64,000 nucleotides of DNA, taken from contig NZ_CP014571.1 of the NCBI RefSeq assembly GCF_017357425.1, positions 1,984,001 through 2,048,000 on the forward strand, read 5' to 3'. Position 1 is the first letter of the stretch; the number at the start of each line of letters is the position of its first letter. Below the pieces are notes generated by a model. It did not search any database, was not told where the DNA came from, and worked only from the letters and a program-made list of their open reading frames with translations. Position numbers and translations under genes: made by a program. Origin of the DNA: Arthrobacter sp. D5-1. GTDB lineage: Bacteria > Actinomycetota > Actinomycetes > Actinomycetales > Micrococcaceae. This document shows, one piece after another, positions 33,986 through 42,303 of the stretch.

Positions 33986-36900
33986 ATGACCTCCTCCAGC
34001 TACCTCCGTTTCCCGCATGTGCACGGCGATCTGGTCACTTTCGTGGCCGAAGACGATATCTGGGTGGCCCCCCTTTCCGGCGGGCGTGCCTGGCGGGTTT
34101 CGTCCCAGCAACTGCCGGCAAGGAACCCCCGCTTCACTCCGGACGGAAAACGACTCGTGTGGACGGTGATTGTGGGAACGTCTCCGGAGGTTGTCACGGC
34201 CAACGTCGACGGCGGTGGCTACAGGCAGCTGACGTACTTCGGCCACAGCACCACTAAAGTCAAGGGCTTCACACCGTCAGGAAACGTGGTGGTGACCAGC
34301 GCCTTCCAGCAGTCCGAAAGCCGCCACACGCATGCCTACAGTGTCCCCCTTGACGGGGGTGCCGCCGTCGAACTTCCCTTTGGACCCGTCGAGGCAGTTG
34401 CCTTTGGTCCCGAAATCGGTGACGAGAAGCCCGTGGTGTTGGCCAGTGTCCTTTCCCGGGAACCTGCTTGGTGGAAGCGGTACCGGGGCGGCACGGCGGG
34501 CAAACTGTGGATCGACGCCGACGGTAACGGTGAGTTCGAGCGCCTGGTTCCGGAGATCGAAGGGAACCTCACTGACCCCCTGTGGGTGAAAGGACGCATC
34601 GCCTTCCTTTCGGACCATGAGGGGTACGGCAACCTCTACTCCGTACTTCCGGACGGGTCGGGGCTGCGCCGCCACACCGATCACGAAGACTTCTACGTCC
34701 GGCATGCGGGCACCGACGGTGACCGGGTGATCTTTGAATCAGCCGGCGAGCTGTGGATGCTTCCTTCACTTGATGCCGACGCCGAGGCAAGCAAACTGGA
34801 TATTACGCTGGGTTCGGCCTCGCCGGCCCGCCGTCCCGCGCCCCTCAAAGTCGCTGCGCACCTCGGCGACGTCGCTCCCAACGCGTCGGGTACAGCCAGT
34901 GCCGTGGAGTCGCACGGAACGCTCCACTGGCTCCGGCATAAGGACGGACCATCGCGTGTAGTCGAGGCGACACCCGGGGTGCGGGCCCGCCTGCCGCGTC
35001 CGCTGACCGGCGGCCGGATTGCCTACGTCGCTGACCATGAGTCCGTTGAAGCCCTGTACATCAAGCGCATCGCCTCGCGATTGTCGGCAGTCGTGGACGT
35101 GCCCGACGCGGTTGTTCCGACGCCGGCTCCGGACAATGAATCTGATCCACTGCCCAAACCGGTGTCCGCGTCCAATGTGTTGGGGCAGGCAAGTACTGCG
35201 GCGCGGGCAACAGTCCCTGTCACGCCGCCAACCGGCGCGGGAGCCGGCACGCCGGCCGAACCGTCCGCTGACACTGTGAGTGCCACGGACGCGGCGCCAG
35301 TCCCTGAAACGGCGGAGGACGCGGTGGACGTCCGGATTGAATTCCCGTCGCCGACGCGCACAAGTGCACTCGAGGCGAGCCCGGATGGACGATGGCTCGC
35401 AGTGGGGACCTCCTTTGGGGACGTCTACGTTGCAGACACCGCCCAGGGAACGTTGAGCCTTGTTGTCAGCGTGGGTGAGGGGAGCATCGAACAACTGGCG
35501 TGGTCCGGGGATTCGCAGTGGCTAGTGTGGTCAGAGCCGGTCACATCTTTCGGTTCGCGGAGTAAGCTCCGAATCACCCGCCCGAGTGCCGCTGAGGCGG
35601 GCATCATCGATGTCACGGACGGCCGTTTCTGCGACGAATCACCTCGGTTCACCCCTGATGGGAAGTTCCTCGCTTTTCTGTCGAACCGAAGTTTCGACCC
35701 CGTCTATGACGGCCACTCCTTCGACCTGTCCTTCCCGAGCCCCATCAAGCCGTATCTTGTGGCCTTGGCTGCGGACACGCCTTCGCCTTTTGGCCCGTCC
35801 GTTGATGCGCTGGAGGACGGGGCGGCAGCCTCGGTGGAGTCCGACGACGGCGGCGCACCTTCCGTGCGTGTCGACCCGGAGGGACTGGCTCACCGCGTCA
35901 TCAGTGTGCCCGTGCCGCAAGGGAACTACTCGCAGCTGTCTGTCGCAGACGGTGCCTTGTTGTGGCTTGATACTGAACTCTCCGGCGTGACGGGCGAAGG
36001 CAAGGGCACCCTAGCAGATAAGAAGACCGCACCGGCCTTGGTGCGGTACGAGCTCGCAAAGCGCAAGAAAACCACCTTGGTTGCCGCAGTGGACAGCTAC
36101 AGGTTGTCCGGTGACCTCAAGCGGGTTGTTTACATCCTGGACCAGCAGGTGACCTCGGTACCTTCGGACACCAAGGTGGACGAGGAATCCGGAGACCTGG
36201 TGAAGGTGGAGCTGAACAGGATCCGGGTCATTCTTGACCCTGTGGCTGCCTGGGGGCAGGCCTTTGAGGAGGCTTGGCGTCTTCAGCGTGACTTCTTCTG
36301 GACCGCAGACATGGCTGGCCAGGATTGGGACTCCGTCTTCAAACGCTACCGGCCGATAGTGGACCGTTTGGGCTCGCATGACGACTTGGTGGACCTGCTG
36401 TGGGAGATGCACGGTGAGCTGGGAACGTCGCACGCCTACGTCAAGCCTGCCGCTGTGAGCGAGCCAGGGCGTAACGGCCAGGGCCGCCTGGGTGCTGAGC
36501 TTCACTTCGGCAGCAAAGGCTGGGAAATCACGCGGATCCTGGCGGGGGAGTCCTCGGACCCGCTGGCGACTTCGCCCTTGACGCGACCGGGTGCCGACGC
36601 GAAGGCCGGTGACGTCCTTCTGGCGATTGACGGCGTCGAACTTTCGGCGGCTTTGACGCCAGCAATGCAGTTGGTGGGAGCAGCCGGCCGGACAGTGGAG
36701 CTGACCCTGCTGAACGGCGAAGGACACGGTGGGGCCGCCGGGGCTCAACGGCGTGTGGCTGTTGTCCCTGTCCGTGATGAAGAGAGGCTTCGCTACCAGG
36801 ACTGGGTCAGGGCCAACCGCCGCACCGTGCGGGAGGCCTCGGACGGTAAGTTCGGTTACCTGCACGTCCCGGACATGATGGCCAACGGCTGGGCGCAGCT

Positions 36901-37486
36901 CCACCGCGATCTGGATACCGAAACCGCCCTGGACGGCCTGATTGTGGACGTACGCCGCAACCGTGGCGGGCACACCTCACAGCTGGTCGCCGAACTCATC
37001 GGCCGGAAGGTCACTGGCTGGAGCATGCCGCGCGGGGAGAAGCCGCGGACTTACCCGGACCACGCCCCCCGCGGTCCTGTGATCATCCTCGCCGACGAAT
37101 TTGCGGGGTCGGATGGCGACATCATCACCCAGGTTTCCAAACTGAGGGGCATTGGCCCTGTGATCGGTACGCGGACATGGGGAGGGGTGGTGGGCATCGA
37201 CAACCGCTTTGCCCTGGCGGATGGCACCGGCGTGACGCAACCCCGGTACGCCACGTGGTTCAGCGGTGGGATCGGCTGGGATGTTGAAAACCGCGGAGTG
37301 GAGCCGGACATCGAAGTACTGTTCCCGCCCCACGCCTATGCCGCCGGTACTGATCCCCAGCTGGAGTACGGCATCGGTGCACTCAAGGAAATGATCCAGG
37401 AACTGCCCACGGACAGGCCTCCCCTCCGCGAGGGCTACCGCAAGGTCCGTCCGGAACCGTTGCCCTCACGTCCGCAGAAGGGCTAA
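33986..37486 (+). CDS. Tricorn protease (S41 family)
   Basis: Large cytosolic peptidase that cleaves oligopeptides, probably downstream of the proteasome or Clp systems. 1166 residues. The N-terminal 700 residues hold beta-propeller repeats (YLRFPHVHGDLVTFVAEDDIW, SPDGRWLAVGTSFGDVYV and similar), with a Pro/Ala-rich insert at about 370-450. Then a PDZ domain (about 830-920) and the S41 catalytic domain. Tetrad residues of the Thermoplasma enzyme can be matched: Ser-His in LGTSHAYVKP (about 813-816), Ser-Asp in AGSDGD (about 1041) and Glu in NRGVEPDIEV (about 1100). A strong hairpin terminator follows. Confidence 0.92.
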   Translation: MTSSSYLRFPHVHGDLVTFVAEDDIWVAPLSGGRAWRVSSQQLPARNPRFTPDGKRLVWTVIVGTSPEVVTANVDGGGYRQLTYFGHSTTKVKGFTPSGNVVVTSAFQQSESRHTHAYSVPLDGGAAVELPFGPVEAVAFGPEIGDEKPVVLASVLSREPAWWKRYRGGTAGKLWIDADGNGEFERLVPEIEGNLTDPLWVKGRIAFLSDHEGYGNLYSVLPDGSGLRRHTDHEDFYVRHAGTDGDRVIFESAGELWMLPSLDADAEASKLDITLGSASPARRPAPLKVAAHLGDVAPNASGTASAVESHGTLHWLRHKDGPSRVVEATPGVRARLPRPLTGGRIAYVADHESVEALYIKRIASRLSAVVDVPDAVVPTPAPDNESDPLPKPVSASNVLGQASTAARATVPVTPPTGAGAGTPAEPSADTVSATDAAPVPETAEDAVDVRIEFPSPTRTSALEASPDGRWLAVGTSFGDVYVADTAQGTLSLVVSVGEGSIEQLAWSGDSQWLVWSEPVTSFGSRSKLRITRPSAAEAGIIDVTDGRFCDESPRFTPDGKFLAFLSNRSFDPVYDGHSFDLSFPSPIKPYLVALAADTPSPFGPSVDALEDGAAASVESDDGGAPSVRVDPEGLAHRVISVPVPQGNYSQLSVADGALLWLDTELSGVTGEGKGTLADKKTAPALVRYELAKRKKTTLVAAVDSYRLSGDLKRVVYILDQQVTSVPSDTKVDEESGDLVKVELNRIRVILDPVAAWGQAFEEAWRLQRDFFWTADMAGQDWDSVFKRYRPIVDRLGSHDDLVDLLWEMHGELGTSHAYVKPAAVSEPGRNGQGRLGAELHFGSKGWEITRILAGESSDPLATSPLTRPGADAKAGDVLLAIDGVELSAALTPAMQLVGAAGRTVELTLLNGEGHGGAAGAQRRVAVVPVRDEERLRYQDWVRANRRTVREASDGKFGYLHVPDMMANGWAQLHRDLDTETALDGLIVDVRRNRGGHTSQLVAELIGRKVTGWSMPRGEKPRTYPDHAPRGPVIILADEFAGSDGDIITQVSKLRGIGPVIGTRTWGGVVGIDNRFALADGTGVTQPRYATWFSGGIGWDVENRGVEPDIEVLFPPHAYAAGTDPQLEYGIGALKEMIQELPTDRPPLREGYRKVRPEPLPSRPQKG

Positions 37487-37505
37487 GGGCAGAAGGTTCA
37501 ACAGC

Positions 37506-37547
37506 GAAGAGCCCCGCCGTTTCCGTGAAGGAACGGCGGGGCTCTTC
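37506..37547. terminator. Bidirectional terminator between tricorn and osmC genes
   Basis: GAAGAGCCCCGCCGTT (37506-37521) pairs with AACGGCGGGGCTCTTC (37532-37547), 16 bp. Placed between convergent genes; the T-content after the stem is modest (CTTCTTG). Confidence 0.75.
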
Positions 37548-37583
37548 TTGTGGTTCAGTGGTGCTGTTCAGTACAAGGTGGAG

Positions 37584-38012
37584 CTAGACGGAGAGCGTGG
37601 CATCCAGGGTGATCTCGATGCTGGCCAGTGCACCCGAAACGGGGCAGCCTGTCTTCGCGTCTTCGGAGATCCGGCGGAAGTCCTCTTCGGACAGGCCAGG
37701 AACCTTTGCGGTCATGGTCAGGTGGCTCCCGGTGATGCCGGTTCCGGGAACGAAGGTGACATCTGCCTTGGTGTTGACTTCCTCAGCAGTGAAACCTTCA
37801 CCGGCGAGGGCGTGGCTGAAAGCCATGGAGAAGCATGCGGAGTGGGCCGCGGCGATCAGTTCTTCAGGGCTGGTCTTGCCACCGGACTGTTCGGTACGTG
37901 CCTTCCAGGTGACATCGAACGTGCCCAGGCCTGAGCTGTCCAGCGTCGTGTTGCCGGCGCCCTCGATCAGGTTGCCGTTCCAAACCGTGTGTGCGGTGCG
38001 TGTTGCTGCCAT
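37584..38012 (-). CDS. OsmC-family peroxiredoxin
   Basis: Thiol-dependent hydroperoxide reductase of the OsmC/Ohr group. 142 residues from ATG 38012 behind AAGGAG; the open frame continues further upstream but without similarity. The two reactive Cys are visible in AAHSACFSMAFSHAL (about 58-72) and KTGCPVSGAL (about 124-133). Closer to OsmC/YhfA-type than Ohr by the first motif, by eye. A TAGGAT box (38079-38074) is a candidate -10. No OhrR regulator is adjacent. Confidence 0.9.
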   Translation of the reverse strand: MAATRTAHTVWNGNLIEGAGNTTLDSSGLGTFDVTWKARTEQSGGKTSPEELIAAAHSACFSMAFSHALAGEGFTAEEVNTKADVTFVPGTGITGSHLTMTAKVPGLSEEDFRRISEDAKTGCPVSGALASIEITLDATLSV

Positions 38013-38192
38013 GTCCACTCCTTGAAGTCGTTGTGAGTCGGCAACCAGCCTGAGGCAGGTGCCACCGGTTTCCATCCTAGGGATTTGCCCGTGGGACCGC
38101 ACGGACATTCCGCTGTCAGTGGATTGTGACCCCTTGACTGGCGGGATGAAGACGGGAAAACATACCCCTGCGCGGACAAGCCGGGGCCTTGG

Positions 38193-38220
38193 AATCGCGT
38201 CCATTATGATCAACGCGATT
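38193..38220. promoter_or_regulatory. Inverted repeat upstream of osmC
   Basis: AATCGCGT (38193-38200) and ACGCGATT (38213-38220) form perfect 8-bp arms around 12 bases that include CATAAT on the minus strand (38208-38203), a fair -10. It could be an operator for a distal osmC promoter or for the end of the 38251 gene region; no protein is known to bind it here. Confidence 0.4.
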
Positions 38221-38250
38221 GACGCTGCCCGGCGTCAGTATGGTGCCGGG

Positions 38251-38604
38251 TCAGTTCCAGAGCGTGGCGATGGCGATGTTCACCAGGGCAAGGCCGCCCA
38301 CACCATGAGCCAGCCCGGTGGAGACAGGCTCGCCCTTCTTGACCTTGCGCGAGCCAATGACGGCAAGGACAGCCACAGCGACGCCAATGGCGAACTTAAC
38401 CCCGAGTTTGAAGTAGTTGGGATCGGCATCAGGCAGCAAGGGGAACAAACCCATCATGGCGATGCCGGTCAGGAGCTGGAGGAAGGCGCCATCGCGCTGG
38501 CGCGGGTGGATGGTTGGCTCCTTGATGGTGGCGATCCAGTAGCCCACAATCATGGCCGCGCCGACGATGTGCAAGAACACCAGAATGCTGAAGAGGATAC
38601 TCAT
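38251..38604 (-). CDS. Small membrane protein, unknown function
   Basis: 117 residues with four membrane helices (about 2-24, 42-60, 68-85, 98-115). Met-Ser start, little soluble sequence. A conserved His in VFLHIVGA (about residue 12) and TIHPRQ near 32 recall DUF2269-like or heme-linked membrane proteins, but I cannot assign a family. Single gene on the minus strand between osmC and the E2 gene. Confidence 0.75.
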   Translation of the reverse strand: MSILFSILVFLHIVGAAMIVGYWIATIKEPTIHPRQRDGAFLQLLTGIAMMGLFPLLPDADPNYFKLGVKFAIGVAVAVLAVIGSRKVKKGEPVSTGLAHGVGGLALVNIAIATLWN

Positions 38605-38665
38605 GGACCCAGCTTATCGAGTTGGTTCTACGTCCCGTAGCAAAGCCACGCGGAGCGGATACAGC

Positions 38666-38706
38666 AAAGGGGCAGGCCACCGGATTTCCGGTGACCTGCC
38701 CCTTTT
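38666..38706. terminator. Terminator between the small membrane protein gene and the E2 gene
   Basis: AAAGGGGCAGG (38666-38676) pairs with CCTGCCCCTTT (38695-38705), with a second inner stem CACCGG/CCGGTG. T-runs on both sides. It terminates the minus-strand lpd-E2 transcript on the 3' side (CTTT read on the minus strand). Confidence 0.8.
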
Positions 38707-38737
38707 ACGTCACAGCAGGACGTTGTGTCGCTAAGCC

Positions 38738-40513
38738 CTAGAGGCCAAGGTCGGCTTCGAACGCACCTTCCTCAAGGCGGGCCTTGAGGGTCTGCAGGAA
38801 GCGGCCGGCGTCTGCGCCGTCCACCAAACGGTGGTCGTACGTCAGGGAAAGGTACATCATGGAGCGGATCGCAATCGAGTCGTCGCCATTTTCGTCAGCA
38901 ACCACCACGGCACGCTTGACAATCGCACCGGTTCCGAGAATACCCACCTGCGGCTGGTTGATGATCGGCGTGTCGAACAGTGCGCCAACAGAACCGATGT
39001 TGGTGATGCTGAACGTACCGCCGGACAGCTCGTCCGGGCCGATCTTGCCGTCGCGGGTGCGGCCTGCGACGTCGGCGATCTTGCCGGCGAGGCCCGCAAG
39101 GTTCAGGTTGCCGGCGTCGGAGATGACCGGAACCAGAAGGCCCTTGTCGGTGTCGACGGCGATCGCCAGGTGCTCGGCGTTGTGGTAGGTGATTTCCTGC
39201 TTGGACTCGTCGTAAGCAGCGTTCAGCTTGGGGTGCTGCTTCAGGGCTTCGGCTACAGCCTTGGCAATGAACGGCAGGAAGGTGAGCTTGACGCCATTCT
39301 GGGCCAGGAACTGGTTCTTGGCCTTGAGGCGGAGCTTGGCAATCTTGGTCATGTCGACCTCGTGCACCTGCGTCAGCTGGGTGGAGACCTCAAGGGACTC
39401 GCGCATGCGGCGGGCGATGACCTGGCGGATACGTGGTGCCTTTTCCGTGGTGCCGCGCAGGGACGATGCTGCTACCGGAGCAGCGGTCTTGGCAGCGGGG
39501 GCTGCGGCTGCGGGAGCCGATGCTGCGGGGGCAGCGGCGGCCTGCTTGGCTTCGGCAGCGGCCAGGACATCCTGCTTGCGGATACGGCCACCGACGCCGG
39601 TACCGGAGACGGAAGCAATGTCCACACCGTGCTGGTTGGCAAGTTTGCGGACCAAGGGAGTGACGTAACCGGATTCCGAAGAACCTTCAGCAGCAGGAGC
39701 GGCAGCAGGTGCGGCCGGAGTGGCAGCAGGTGCGGCCGGAGCGGCAGCAGGTGCGGCCGGAGCGGCAGCAGGTGCGGCCGGAGCGGCAGCAGGTGCGGCC
39801 GGAGCGGCAGCAGGTGCGGCCGGAGCGGCAGCGGGAGCGGCCGGAGCGGCAGCAGGTGCGGGTGCGGGAGCGGCGGCCGGTGCCGCTGCGCCGGAACCGA
39901 TGACGGCAAGGACGGAGCCAACCTCAGCGGTCTCGTCCTCGTTGACGCGGATTTCCTGCAGGGTGCCCGCAACCGGCGACGGGATTTCGGTGTCGACCTT
40001 GTCGGTGGAAACTTCCAGAAGGGGCTCATCCACCTCCACAGTGTCGCCTATAGCCTTGAGCCACCGGGTCACGGTACCTTCGGTAACGCTTTCACCCAAC
40101 GCGGGGAGGGTTACTTCATGGCCTTCGCCGCCGGAAGCGGCGGGTGCCTCGGCAGCAGGAGCTTCCTCTGCTGCTGGTGGAGCCGGAGCCTCCTGGGCGG
40201 CTGCCGGCTGCTCTGCGGGAGCAGCCGGTGCCTCCTCGGCCGGAGCAGCCTCGGCAGCAGGAGTACCTGAGCCGGAGCCGTCGCCGATGCGGACCAAGGG
40301 GGCGCCAACTTCAGCGGTCTCGTCTTCAGCGACGAGGATTTCTTCGATGACGCCTGAGATCGGAGAAGGGATTTCGGTGTCTACTTTGTCGGTTGAAACC
40401 TCGAGCAGCGGCTCGTCGATCTCTACCCGGTCACCAACCTGCTTGAGCCAGCGGGTGACGGTTCCTTCGGTGACACTCTCACCGAGGGCGGGCAAGTTAA
40501 CGGATTCAGACAT
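38738..40513 (-). CDS. sucB: Dihydrolipoamide acyltransferase (E2 of a 2-oxoacid dehydrogenase)
   Basis: 591 residues. Two lipoyl domains (about 1-78 and 130-207), each with the lipoylation Lys in [14 protein letters not shown]; Ala/Pro-rich linkers; an E3/E1-binding domain ([28 protein letters not shown], about 290-325); and the catalytic domain with [17 protein letters not shown] near 563-579 holding the active His. Usually annotated SucB, but in actinobacteria this gene (DlaT, Rv2215 in M. tuberculosis) is the E2 of pyruvate dehydrogenase, because the 2-oxoglutarate enzyme has its own fused transferase. Together with lpd, in the same operon, it uses lipoate made by LipA/LipB. Confidence 0.93.
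   Translation of the reverse strand: MSESVNLPALGESVTEGTVTRWLKQVGDRVEIDEPLLEVSTDKVDTEIPSPISGVIEEILVAEDETAEVGAPLVRIGDGSGSGTPAAEAAPAEEAPAAPAEQPAAAQEAPAPPAAEEAPAAEAPAASGGEGHEVTLPALGESVTEGTVTRWLKAIGDTVEVDEPLLEVSTDKVDTEIPSPVAGTLQEIRVNEDETAEVGSVLAVIGSGAAAPAAAPAPAPAAAPAAPAAAPAAPAAAPAAPAAAPAAPAAAPAAPAAAPAAPAATPAAPAAAPAAEGSSESGYVTPLVRKLANQHGVDIASVSGTGVGGRIRKQDVLAAAEAKQAAAAPAASAPAAAAPAAKTAAPVAASSLRGTTEKAPRIRQVIARRMRESLEVSTQLTQVHEVDMTKIAKLRLKAKNQFLAQNGVKLTFLPFIAKAVAEALKQHPKLNAAYDESKQEITYHNAEHLAIAVDTDKGLLVPVISDAGNLNLAGLAGKIADVAGRTRDGKIGPDELSGGTFSITNIGSVGALFDTPIINQPQVGILGTGAIVKRAVVVADENGDDSIAIRSMMYLSLTYDHRLVDGADAGRFLQTLKARLEEGAFEADLGL
39702..39865. repeat. 21-bp tandem repeat inside the E2 gene
   Basis: Seven full 21-bp units (39702-39848) and one partial one, coding the PAAPAAA linker between the second lipoyl domain and the E3-binding domain. 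Units two to six are identical at the DNA level, so the array is recent and unstable. The protein linker remains in frame with any number of units. Confidence 0.95.
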
Positions 40514-40564
40514 GTCGTCCCCGTTCTCCTTATTGATCTTTGTGCGGATGAATTCTGCTGGTCC

Positions 40565-40607
40565 GGTTCAGGCGCATGCGGCATTTTCCGCTGCATGCGC
40601 CTGAACC
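40565..40607. other. Strong hairpin between lpd and the E2 gene
   Basis: The perfect 15-bp arms 40565-40579 and 40593-40607 form a stem in the intergenic region of the minus-strand operon. No T-run follows, so it is more likely an mRNA processing or stability element than a terminator, but partial attenuation is possible. Confidence 0.6.
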
Positions 40608-40624
40608 GTGGGTCTTGGTAAGAC

Positions 40625-42007
40625 TTAGCCGTGGAGAGCTTTGCCCGCGAGGGCAAGGTGGGCTTCGCCCAGGCTTTCGTTCTGGGTGGGGTGGGCGTGG
40701 ACCAGCTGGGCCACGTCCTCCGGGTAGGCTTCCCAGTTCACGATCAGCTGGGCCTCACCGATCTGCTCGCCCATACGGGAGCCGATCATGTGGATGCCCA
40801 CCACGGGGCCGTCCTTCTGGCGTACGAGCTTGACAATGCCACCGGTGCCGAGGATTGAGCTCTTGCCGTTGCCGGCAAGGTTGTACTCCTGGGTCTGCAC
40901 CTGGTCGTCGCCGAACTTCTCCTTGGCGGCCTTTTCGGTGTAGCCGACCGTGGCGATTTCGGGCTCGCAGTAGGTGACCTTGGGGATGTTGATGTCCTCG
41001 ACGATTGCCGGGTTCAGGCCGGCGATTTCCTCGGCGACGAAGATGCCCTGCTGGTAGCCGCGGTGTGCGAGCTGGACGCCGGGGACGATGTCGCCCACGG
41101 CGTAGATGTTGCCGACGCCGGTGTGGAGACGTTCGTTGGTGATGACGAATCCGCGGTCAATGGTGAGGCCGGCTTCTTCGTAGCCCAGGTTGGCGGTCAC
41201 AGGACCGCGCCCGACGGCCACGAGCAGGAGGTCGGCTTCGAAGGTCTGGCCGTCCACCAAGGTGACCTTGACGCCGTCGTCGTTCTGTTCGACGCCCTGG
41301 AAGAAGATGCCGGTGGTGAACTTGATGCCGCGCTTCTTGAAGGCACGCTCAAGGTTCTTGACGATCGAGGCGTCTTCGTTGGGAACCAGGGAGGGGAGGC
41401 CCTCGATGATGGTGACGTCTACGCCGAACGACTTCCATACGGAAGCGAATTCGACGCCGATGACGCCGCCGCCGAGGACGATTGCGCTCTTGGGGATGTA
41501 GTCCATGGTCAACGCCTGGTCGGAGGTGATGACCTTGCCGCCGATTTCCAGGCCAGGCAGGGAGCGTGAGTAGGAACCGGTGGCCAGGACAATGTTCTTG
41601 CCCGTGTAGGGGGTGCCGTTGACTACTACCGTGTTGTTGCCCTGAAGCTTGCCTTCACCCTCGATGACGGTGATGCCCTTGGACTTGATGAGTCCTTGGA
41701 GGCCCTTGTACTTACCGGCGATGATGCCGTCCTTGTAGGCGTTCACGGCCGGCATGTCGATGCTGTCCAGCGTGACATTCACACCATACTTGGCGGAATC
41801 GCGTGCATGGTCGGCCAGTTCGGCCGAGTGCAGGAGTGCCTTGGTGGGAATACAACCGTTGTGCAGGCAGGTTCCGCCGAGCTTTGCCTTTTCCACAAGG
41901 CCAACGGTGAACCCAAGCTGTACGGCCCGCAGGGCAGTGGCGTAGCCGCCGCTGCCGCCACCGAGTACCAGGATGTCGAATTCTTGCGCAGTTGCCTGAT
42001 CGGCCAC
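40625..42007 (-). CDS. lpd: Dihydrolipoamide dehydrogenase (E3)
   Basis: FAD-dependent enzyme that reoxidises the dihydrolipoyl groups of E2. 460 residues from GTG 42007, chosen because VADQATAQEFDILVLGGG starts the canonical domain; the open frame continues upstream without similarity. The FAD fold LGGGSGG (about 14-20), the redox disulfide GGTCLHNGCIPTK (about 42-54), the NAD fold GGGVIGVEFA (about 178-187) and the catalytic HAHPTQNESLGEAH (about 437-450) are intact. A CATAAT box (42085-42080, minus) may be its -10. Confidence 0.96.
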   Translation of the reverse strand: MADQATAQEFDILVLGGGSGGYATALRAVQLGFTVGLVEKAKLGGTCLHNGCIPTKALLHSAELADHARDSAKYGVNVTLDSIDMPAVNAYKDGIIAGKYKGLQGLIKSKGITVIEGEGKLQGNNTVVVNGTPYTGKNIVLATGSYSRSLPGLEIGGKVITSDQALTMDYIPKSAIVLGGGVIGVEFASVWKSFGVDVTIIEGLPSLVPNEDASIVKNLERAFKKRGIKFTTGIFFQGVEQNDDGVKVTLVDGQTFEADLLLVAVGRGPVTANLGYEEAGLTIDRGFVITNERLHTGVGNIYAVGDIVPGVQLAHRGYQQGIFVAEEIAGLNPAIVEDINIPKVTYCEPEIATVGYTEKAAKEKFGDDQVQTQEYNLAGNGKSSILGTGGIVKLVRQKDGPVVGIHMIGSRMGEQIGEAQLIVNWEAYPEDVAQLVHAHPTQNESLGEAHLALAGKALHG

Positions 42008-42303
42008 TAAAACGCTCCCTCGCGTGAATGATGACACGGGACTGCGTGCCATCTGGTCTTTGGAACTTGTTCTGCCGTGATTATGCCAGCACCTAAGTTC
42101 TCTTGCATTTGTGACTATCGAGTTCACCTTAGCGAACCACCTACCCATGCTCCACCCTCGGCGGGCGTTTTGTGGAGCGCTTGTGTCGAGACTCACGTTC
42201 ACTTGTGACACAGCGCTACACGCCGCATAATTCCGGGGTTGCGCGGCCCTTGCAGGGTGTCCGGCAAGGGCCGTCGCGGCCCTGGTGGGCGGGGGCGTGC
42301 CGC
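42008..42303. other. Intergenic region between lpd and pepA
   Basis: 296 bases without a gene. Two structures are present: a near-perfect inverted repeat with arms 42176-42187 and 42207-42217 (AGCGC..TGTGTC and GACACAGCGCT) and a hairpin 42244-42273 (arms CGGCCCTTGC and GCAAGGGCCG), the latter a possible pepA terminator without T-run. The lpd promoter lies at the left end. Confidence 0.55.

Noticed and set aside
38013..38213. Upstream extension of the osmC frame.
   Set aside because: The ATG at 38012 has an excellent ribosome site and the canonical N-terminus; the extension covers a TAGGAT promoter box.
38831..40270. Long plus-strand open frame across the E2 gene (Gly/Arg/Ser-rich).
   Set aside because: It is the antisense shadow of the low-complexity Ala/Pro linker and the lipoyl domains; the protein composition is unnatural.
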